A stretch of DNA of 64,000 nt from Pandoraea vervacti (GTDB lineage: Bacteria; Pseudomonadota; Gammaproteobacteria; Burkholderiales; Burkholderiaceae), in assembly GCF_000934605.2 (NCBI RefSeq), contig NZ_CP010897.2:806001-870000 (forward strand). Reading direction: 5' to 3'. Position numbers and translations under genes: made by a program. This document shows, one piece after another, positions 58,565 to 64,000 of the stretch (position 1 is the stretch's first letter; each line of letters begins with the position of its first letter). The notes beneath the pieces were generated by a model. The model was not told where the DNA came from and did no database searches. It saw only the letters and a program-made list of their open reading frames with translations.

Positions 58565-59599
58565 GTGTCATTCAGTGATCCATCTTTCGACGCGAGCGTC
58601 ACCCGTCGTCACATCGTCATCGTGGCTTTCGAGGGCGTCGAGGCCATTGACGTCACCGGCCCTGCCAGTACCTTCGCCAAAGCGTCGCTTGCCGTGCCGG
58701 GCGCTTACCGTCTCACGGTGGCGTCGCCGCACGGGGGCAATGTTCGCACCAGCGCCGGGCTCTCCATTGCCGATACCACGCCGCTAAAGTCGCTGGTCGG
58801 CTCGTTCGACACGCATATCGACGATATCGATACCGTCATCGTGGCCGGCGGCGAAGAAGACGCGTTGCGTCGTGCCGTGCTGGACGACGGCGCGGCGCAG
58901 TGGGTCGCCGCCATCGCGCCCCGGGTGCGGCGTGTGGCCAGCGTCTGCACGGGGGCGTTCGTGCTGATGGCGGCGGGCCTGCTCGACGCGCGTGAGTCGA
59001 CCACGCACTGGCGCGCGTGCGATCTGCTCGCGTCGATGTGCGCCGCGACCGACGTGCAGCACGACCGGGTGTTCGTGCGCGACGGCAAGCTCTGGACTTC
59101 CGGTGGCGTCACCACCGGCATCGACATGGCGCTGGGAATGATCGAAGCGGATCTCGGGCGCGCGCTTGCGATGGATATCGCGCGCGATCTCGCGTTGTTC
59201 TTGCTGCGGGGTGGAGCGGAGTCGCAGGTGAGCCGTTCGCTGACCTTGCAACAGGGCGCGACGTCGCCGGTGCGCGACGCCATCGCATGGATCGAGAGTC
59301 ATCTCGATGCCGATCTCAGCGTCGATGCGCTTGCCGCTGTCGCTCGCATGAGTCCACGCAATTTCTCCCGTGCCTTTTCTCGCGACACCGGCGTGTCGCC
59401 CGCTCGCTATGTCACGCGCGCCCGCGTGCAGTTCGCGAATTCCTTGCTCCGGCAGACGGCGTGGCCGCAGGAGCGCATCGCGCAACGCAGCGGATTTCGC
59501 AGCGTCGATGCCTTGCAGCGCGCGTTTCGCGAGGCGTTCGGGGTACCGATGTCGCAATACCGGCGTGCGGCACAAACGCAGGGCACGACCCTAGCGTGA
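58565..59599 (+). CDS. GlxA-family transcriptional regulator (DJ-1/PfpI plus AraC domains)
   Basis: A 344-residue GlxA-type regulator. The N-terminal DJ-1/PfpI-like domain has IVIVAFEGVEAIDVTGP and the cysteine elbow ASVCTGAFVLMAAGLL. The C-terminal AraC DNA-binding domain (about 245-335) has DLSVDALAAVARMSPRNFSRAFSRDTGVSPARYV. The start is GTG at 58565, with AGGGA upstream, preferred over a GTG at 58526. It overlaps the 3' end of an exported PfpI-family gene by nine bases; the ligand is unknown. Confidence 0.9.
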   Translation: MSFSDPSFDASVTRRHIVIVAFEGVEAIDVTGPASTFAKASLAVPGAYRLTVASPHGGNVRTSAGLSIADTTPLKSLVGSFDTHIDDIDTVIVAGGEEDALRRAVLDDGAAQWVAAIAPRVRRVASVCTGAFVLMAAGLLDARESTTHWRACDLLASMCAATDVQHDRVFVRDGKLWTSGGVTTGIDMALGMIEADLGRALAMDIARDLALFLLRGGAESQVSRSLTLQQGATSPVRDAIAWIESHLDADLSVDALAAVARMSPRNFSRAFSRDTGVSPARYVTRARVQFANSLLRQTAWPQERIAQRSGFRSVDALQRAFREAFGVPMSQYRRAAQTQGTTLA

Positions 59600-60703
59600 T
59601 GTGTCGACGTATTCCATCGTCAGCGAGACGATGTCGCGCGTTGCCGATCCATAGCGATGCTCGATGGCATCGAGCGCCCCGGTGAAGCGGGTCATCGCGT
59701 TGCCGTCCGGGGAGAGCGGGAGTGTGCGTGCGGAAGCCCCGCTTTGTTGCGCGGTTTGCGCGATCAGTTGCAATCCGCTGGCCATCGTGACGCGCTCCGA
59801 GGCGGCGCCTGCATTGACTGCCACGGCCTGACTGCGCCACGTTCGGGACCAGGCGTCGGACACCAGCGCGAGCGACACGTCGTCGACACCGTCCCGAACG
59901 GGAATGGCGAAGGTCTCGTGTTGCCAGAAGGCCATCCAGTGCCGCGCGATCGTCCAGCGCCGCGAGGCGTCGAGCCGGAATCCGGCGCTGACGTGATGTG
60001 CCGACGCGTCGGTGACACCGAACATGCGTGCCACGTCCATAGCGCGCGATGTCCCGGCAATGCCCTCCACAAGCGTGATCGCCACCGGTAACGAGGCGCT
60101 CACACCGGTGGTCGTGACAACGCCGTCGTCATACAGGTAGCGAACGTCGGGCACGTAACGCCCCTCGGGATTGGCTTTGCGCAGGTCGTCCCGGTCATAC
60201 CAATGGCCGGTAAAGCGTTTGCGCTGGAGCAATCCGGCGTGACTGAGCACTTTGGCGCCGGAACAGATGCCCACGATCAGTGCGCCTTGCGACGCCTGAC
60301 GACGCAGCCACGCCAGCACGCGCGCGTCATCGTCGACATGCATCGCCGGCACGATCACGATGTCGGCCCCGTTCGGATGACGCGCGTCGAAGTCCGCCAG
60401 CGATGTGTCGGGTGCGATGCGTAGCGCTGGCATCAACGTGACCTCGCCGGACTCGACTGCCACGGCTTCCACCTGCGCGATGCCGGCGCGCCTGAGCACG
60501 GCGTAGGGCACCAGGAAGTCGGTCGTCTCCGTACCCTCGTTCGAAGCGATGACGGCAACGACCGGCTGGCGTGGGCGCGACGCAAGGGCGTCGAGCAGCT
60601 CGCGCCGGGCCTGCGTCGCTGCGTCTTGCGTCGCAAGCGCCATACGGGGAACGACAAGACAGAGGCCAAGCAGGACGGCGAGCAGCGAGGAACGAAAACG
60701 CAT
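59591..60703 (-). CDS. Exported DJ-1/PfpI-family protein
   Basis: A 370-residue protein with a signal peptide (MRFRSSLLAVLLGLCLVVPRMALA, cleavage near residue 24). The DJ-1/PfpI domain follows (VVAVIASNEGTETTDFLVPYAVL, ADIVIVPAMHVDDDARVLAWL, LIVGICSGAKVLSHAGLL, with the elbow cysteine in GICSGAK). An extra C-terminal region of about 150 residues is not recognised. Periplasmic PfpI proteins are uncommon. It is convergent with the GlxA-type gene, which has the same domain; common ancestry of the ligand-binding parts is possible. Confidence 0.87.
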   Translation of the reverse strand: MRFRSSLLAVLLGLCLVVPRMALATQDAATQARRELLDALASRPRQPVVAVIASNEGTETTDFLVPYAVLRRAGIAQVEAVAVESGEVTLMPALRIAPDTSLADFDARHPNGADIVIVPAMHVDDDARVLAWLRRQASQGALIVGICSGAKVLSHAGLLQRKRFTGHWYDRDDLRKANPEGRYVPDVRYLYDDGVVTTTGVSASLPVAITLVEGIAGTSRAMDVARMFGVTDASAHHVSAGFRLDASRRWTIARHWMAFWQHETFAIPVRDGVDDVSLALVSDAWSRTWRSQAVAVNAGAASERVTMASGLQLIAQTAQQSGASARTLPLSPDGNAMTRFTGALDAIEHRYGSATRDIVSLTMEYVDTSR

Positions 60704-60897
60704 GATGTGGCGGGCGGCGAGTGGCAAGTGGCGCTAAGGCCGGGCGAAAGAGAATTCCGCAGCGTACCGGCTGGCGCCGTCAGTTCGCAATGACAGCGAC
60801 GCCGCAGATCGTGCCAGCACGAAACAACGGGCACGGCGGTGAGAGGGGGAGCGGGCGGCCGCTGCCCTCGTCATCAGTCCGTCCAGGCGTCAAGCCA

Positions 60898-61839
60898 TCA
60901 GGCCGTCACGCGGTTGCGCGTTACCGCACCCTCTCGCACCTTCTCGCCGCCGAACGCTCGCGGACGCGGCGCATCGACACGCTCGCGCAGCAACGCCACG
61001 GCGCGCTGCGCACGTGCCGAGAGCGGCCATTCGGCGCGATGGATCAGCCAGAGCGTATCGACCACAGGCGGGCCGCAATCCACCACGCGGATGGCGTCCT
61101 GCAACGGGAACGCCTGTCGCGCGTATTGCGGTATCACCGTGAATCCCAGGCCACGGGCCACGTATTCGAGAATCAGGCTGATCTGGTTCGTGCAGCCCTT
61201 GCTCGGCAGGCTTTGCACACCCGGGTTGCCGGGGAAGCGGCGGCTGAGCAGGCGCGTGGACATCGCCTCGCCATCCGGATGCTCGATGAAGCCGATGCGC
61301 TTCAGGTCGTCCCATGAATGAACGTCTTCTCCGGCAGGCACGACAAGTTCGAGCGGTTCCTGCGTGAACGGCGTGGCGCTCACGCGCGGGTCGTCGGGAC
61401 GCAAGGTCACCAGGCCCAGCTCGAAGTGGTTCTGCAGCACGCCTTCCAGCACCTCTCGGTCCGGCGCGAAGCGGTGACGCACCGCCATCGCCGGATTGGC
61501 CTGCTGCATGTCCAGCAGGATCGGACACAGGTAGAGCCCGATGCTGCCCGGTGTGATGAGCGTGATGTTGCCGCATTCCTCGTTGGCGTCTTCCAGGCTG
61601 GAGCGCAAATGCCGGGCGGCGCACTCGACCTGATCGCAATAGGTGAGCAGCGCCTGCCCGGCAGGGGTGAGTTCAATGGCGCGCGGGCGCCGCACCAGCA
61701 ACGTTCCGAACTCCTCTTCGAGATGTTTGATGTGCTGGCTCACGGCGGCCTGCGTCAGCCCGAGCCGATCAGCGGTGCGCGTGAAGTTGCCAAGCTCGGC
61801 GAGCGTGGCGAAGGACTTGAGCCACTGGGGATTCACCAT
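60898..61839 (-). CDS. LysR-family transcriptional regulator
   Basis: A 313-residue LysR protein. Helix-turn-helix: PQWLKSFATLAELGNFTRTADRLGLTQAAVSQHIKHLEEEFG. The effector domain starts about residue 90 (NITLITPGSIGLYLCPILLDMQ). It is divergent from the old-yellow-enzyme gene at 61957, with a perfect 15-bp palindrome just upstream of its own start, so it probably regulates that gene and itself. Confidence 0.93.
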   Translation of the reverse strand: MVNPQWLKSFATLAELGNFTRTADRLGLTQAAVSQHIKHLEEEFGTLLVRRPRAIELTPAGQALLTYCDQVECAARHLRSSLEDANEECGNITLITPGSIGLYLCPILLDMQQANPAMAVRHRFAPDREVLEGVLQNHFELGLVTLRPDDPRVSATPFTQEPLELVVPAGEDVHSWDDLKRIGFIEHPDGEAMSTRLLSRRFPGNPGVQSLPSKGCTNQISLILEYVARGLGFTVIPQYARQAFPLQDAIRVVDCGPPVVDTLWLIHRAEWPLSARAQRAVALLRERVDAPRPRAFGGEKVREGAVTRNRVTA

Positions 61840-61848
61840 AATGAACTG

Positions 61849-61863
61849 TTATCGAATCGATAA
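61849..61863. promoter_or_regulatory. LysR operator candidate: TTATCGA-A-TCGATAA
   Basis: A perfect 7-1-7 palindrome ten bases upstream of the LysR start and 94 bases upstream of the OYE-family start. It matches the T-N11-A form of LysR sites and would allow autorepression. Confidence 0.7.
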
Positions 61864-61956
61864 TTTGCAGATGGTTTCCATTATAGCTGGGTGGGGCTAC
61901 CATGCCTGACGTCGACTGATGAAGGTCGAAACCCACCCCCCGTAAAGAGAATTCTC

Positions 61957-63063
61957 ATGTCTGCCCTGTTTTCCCCGTTTGAACTGAAAAGCGTGAAGCT
62001 GCGCAATCGCATCGCGGTGCCGCCCATGTGCCAGTACAGCGCCGTTGACGGCGTGACCAACGATTGGCACCTCGCCCATTACGCCAGCCTGGCGCGCGGT
62101 GGCGCCGGCCTGGTGATCGTCGAGGCGACCGCCGTCTCGCCGGAAGGCCGTATCACGCCGGGATGCACCGGTCTGTGGAACGATGAGCAGGCGACGGGCA
62201 TGGCGCGCATTGCGGCGGCCATCAAGTCGCACGGCGCTGTGCCCGGCATCCAGATCGGGCATGCCGGTCGCAAGGCGAGCGCGAACCGTCCGTGGGAGGG
62301 CGACGACCACATCGGTGAAGCGGATTCGCGAGGCTGGCCGACGATTTCGCCGTCTGCGGTGGCGTTCGGTGGTCATCTCGGCAAGGTGCCCAAGGCCATG
62401 ACGCTCGACGACATCGCGCGCGTGAAAGCCGATTTCGTGGCGGCGGCACGCCGTGCGCTGGCCGCCGGCTTCGAATGGCTGGAGCTGCACTTCGCGCATG
62501 GCTATCTGGCGCAGAGCTTCTTCTCGCTGCATGCCAACCATCGCGAAGACGCCTACGGCGGTGATCTCGCCGGTCGTAGCCGCTTCCTGCTGGAGACGTT
62601 CGCCGCCGTGCGCGAAGTGTGGCCCGAACACCTGCCGCTCACGGCACGTTTCGGTGTTCTCGAATATGACGGTCGCGACGAAGAGACGCTCACCGAGTCC
62701 ATCGCGTTGACGCGCCAGATGCGCGAGGGCGGCCTTGATTTGCTCAGCGTGAGCGTGGGCTTCTCGACCCCGGACGCCAAAGTGCCCTGGGGCTCGGCTT
62801 TTCTCGCACCGATCGCGCAGCGCGTCCGGCAGGAAGCGGACATTGCGGTGGCTTCGGCGTGGGGCATCGATGATCCGCAGGTCGCCAACCGTGTCGTGGC
62901 CGACGGCCAGCTGGACCTCGTGATGGTCGGTCGCGCGCATCTGGCAAATCCGCATTGGCCGTATTTCGCGGCGCGCGATCTCGATGAAAAGCGTCCGACG
63001 TGGGTATTGCCCGCGCCGTACGCGCACTGGCTCGAACGCTATCACGCGCCGCGCGCTGCATAA
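61957..63063 (+). CDS. NADH:flavin oxidoreductase, old yellow enzyme family (YqjM/XenA-like)
   Basis: A 368-residue FMN TIM-barrel enoate reductase. The class-typical C25 and Y27 are in VPPMCQYSAVDGV; substrate-binding histidines are in IQIGHAGRKAS and ELHFAHGYLAQSFFS; the FMN-phosphate loop is DLVMVGRAHLANPHWP. It reduces activated C=C bonds of enals, enones or quinone-like electrophiles with NAD(P)H. The ATG at 61957 is preceded by AAAGAGA. A divergent LysR regulator implies induction by electrophiles. A strong terminator follows. Confidence 0.94.
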   Translation: MSALFSPFELKSVKLRNRIAVPPMCQYSAVDGVTNDWHLAHYASLARGGAGLVIVEATAVSPEGRITPGCTGLWNDEQATGMARIAAAIKSHGAVPGIQIGHAGRKASANRPWEGDDHIGEADSRGWPTISPSAVAFGGHLGKVPKAMTLDDIARVKADFVAAARRALAAGFEWLELHFAHGYLAQSFFSLHANHREDAYGGDLAGRSRFLLETFAAVREVWPEHLPLTARFGVLEYDGRDEETLTESIALTRQMREGGLDLLSVSVGFSTPDAKVPWGSAFLAPIAQRVRQEADIAVASAWGIDDPQVANRVVADGQLDLVMVGRAHLANPHWPYFAARDLDEKRPTWVLPAPYAHWLERYHAPRAA

Positions 63064-63116
63064 GCCTGTGGGTGCATGCATCGGTGCGCACTTGCGCTGA
63101 ATGTCGCCGCAAAGAC

Positions 63117-63153
63117 AACGCCCCCGGACGTCGGAAGACGCCGGGGGCGTTTT
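63117..63153 (+). terminator. Bidirectional intrinsic terminator
   Basis: AACGCCCCCGG (63117-63127) pairs with CCGGGGGCGTT (63141-63151) and TTTT spans 63150-63153. It lies between the convergent OYE-family and EAL genes. Confidence 0.85.
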
Positions 63154-63181
63154 GTCTCGTCGACATGTGGCGATGTTGTCG

Positions 63182-64000
63182 CTACCAGTTGATGTCGACA
63201 CACAGCACGTGCAGCCCTTGTTTGGCGGGCGAGGCGATGGACGCCGTCACGCACAGATGCGCTTCGTTGATAGAGAGATAGGGCGGCGTGAAGTGCACTT
63301 CGCCGGGCGCGCGCATGGCTTCGATGAAGTACGGACGCCGCGCCCAGTTCGCGCCTTCGGAATGCAGCAACGGACGGAAGCGCTTGGCCCGCTGCGAGGA
63401 GTGGCTGTGCGGCAAGACGTTGTCGCCGATCTGGCGTCCGGCCGCGTCGAGCAGGAAGCAACGTGCCGCGTCGGGCAGGGCAAGCAGGTCGTGTGTCGCC
63501 TGACGAATGTCCTGACCTTGCGCCAGACGCGCGGCGGCCGATTCGATGCCCGCGACATACGGCGCCAGCCGAGCATGCTGCGCGCGTTCGCGTTCCACGA
63601 GCTGGGTGCGCAACGCCGACGACAGCGCATCCATACGCTCGGCAGCGACCTTGGGCGGAACGGGATCGAAGTCCGGCGCCGCGAAGTATTGCCCTTGCAC
63701 GAAGTCGACGTTGCACTCCAGCGCGATGAGCGCTTCGCGATCGGTTGTCAGGCCCCCCATCATCACCAGTTGGCCCGACTCGTGCAGTAGCGACACGAGC
63801 CCCGGCAATACCCGCGCCAGGTGTGACTGCTCCGTCGCCTGCGCCAGAATGCCGCGATCGAGCACCACGATGTCCGGGCGCAGATCCCATACGCGATCGA
63901 TGTTCGAGTGCTTCGCACCGAAGCCGCCCAGCGCGATCAGGAAACCCGCCTTGCGCAGACTGCCGACGATCGCGCCGAAGCGTGGCGTGTCGCCGCCGGC
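63182..64000 (-). CDS. EAL-domain protein with degenerate motifs and C-terminal sensory domain (5' end outside window)
   Basis: The last 272 residues of a protein entering from beyond the window edge. The first part is the end of an EAL phosphodiesterase domain: RKAGFLIALGGFGAKHSNID, DLRPDIVVLDRGIL and GGLTTDREALIALECNVDFVQGQYF. Two catalytic positions differ from active enzymes: the lysine of DxxKxD is valine, and the EGVE glutamate is glycine. After a probable coiled linker (about residues 125-155 of the visible part) comes a Cache-like domain (CFLLDAAGRQIGDNV, RRPYFIEAMRAPGEVHFTPPYLS). It probably binds c-di-GMP or a partner rather than hydrolysing it. Confidence 0.85.
   Translation of the reverse strand, partial: AGGDTPRFGAIVGSLRKAGFLIALGGFGAKHSNIDRVWDLRPDIVVLDRGILAQATEQSHLARVLPGLVSLLHESGQLVMMGGLTTDREALIALECNVDFVQGQYFAAPDFDPVPPKVAAERMDALSSALRTQLVERERAQHARLAPYVAGIESAAARLAQGQDIRQATHDLLALPDAARCFLLDAAGRQIGDNVLPHSHSSQRAKRFRPLLHSEGANWARRPYFIEAMRAPGEVHFTPPYLSINEAHLCVTASIASPAKQGLHVLCVDINW

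Noticed and set aside
1..64000. Prophage, integrative element or defence island
   Set aside because: No integrase, transposase, tRNA-flanked repeat, phage structural gene or recognised defence domain on either strand.

Overview
The window reads as ordinary chromosome of a high-GC betaproteobacterium in the Burkholderiaceae. Gene content (many LysR and IclR regulators beside single catabolic operons, a beta-ketoadipate pcaIJF block, long-form LeuA, OpgG/BglX, an AAHS transporter) fits Pandoraea best, with Burkholderia or Paraburkholderia as alternatives. That assignment is inference from gene families. I see no rRNA, tRNA, insertion sequence, prophage, integrase or CRISPR array.

Layout. 1-12 kb: a cut LysR gene, pirin, isochorismatase-fold hydrolase, MHS-type MFS carrier, succinylglutamate desuccinylase/aspartoacylase-family protein, a patatin-GntP permease operon, an HxlR/luciferase-like oxidoreductase divergent pair, a D-amino-acid-dehydrogenase-like flavoprotein and an aldo/keto reductase. 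12-21 kb: cytochrome b561, a TonB-dependent receptor with a DUF2946 protein (metal uptake module), OmpW behind an Anr/FNR-like box, a class A penicillin-binding protein and a methyltransferase. 21-28.4 kb: a GST, a chloroperoxidase-like hydrolase, and a tyrosine/phenylalanine catabolic operon hppD-aroP-tyrB with a divergent Lrp-family gene. 28.4-30.4 kb: leuA behind a leucine-rich leader peptide. 30.5-34.4 kb: pcaIJF and a divergent IclR regulator with a near-textbook operator. 34.5-39.6 kb: a less familiar aromatic hydroxylase operon (MBL-fold protein, FAD monooxygenase, DUF2783) facing two overlapping IclR genes. 39.8-47.4 kb: a phytase-like lipoprotein with a secreted partner, tautomerase/LysR, SDR/LysR, a hydrolase-MarR operon with two palindromic operators, and a small exported repeat protein. 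47.6-64 kb: AAHS transporter, the divergent opgG/bglX pair, DmlR/DmlA, an FMN monooxygenase facing an orphan sulfonate-type binding protein across a 14-bp tandem repeat, GlxA/PfpI, LysR/old yellow enzyme, and a cut EAL protein with degenerate catalytic motifs.

The common thread is aromatic and amino-acid catabolism. HppD, AroP and TyrB feed tyrosine to homogentisate; PcaIJF finishes the beta-ketoadipate route to succinyl-CoA and acetyl-CoA; the FAD monooxygenase and AAHS carrier plausibly supply further aromatics. Most modules use the same design: one operon, one divergent regulator and a visible palindrome between them. I found no convincing wholly new defence or mobile system. The best leads are the leuA leader, the exported repeat protein, the FAD monooxygenase/DUF2783/MBL operon with twin IclR regulators, the repeat-bearing divergent promoter near 57.1 kb, and the degenerate EAL protein.
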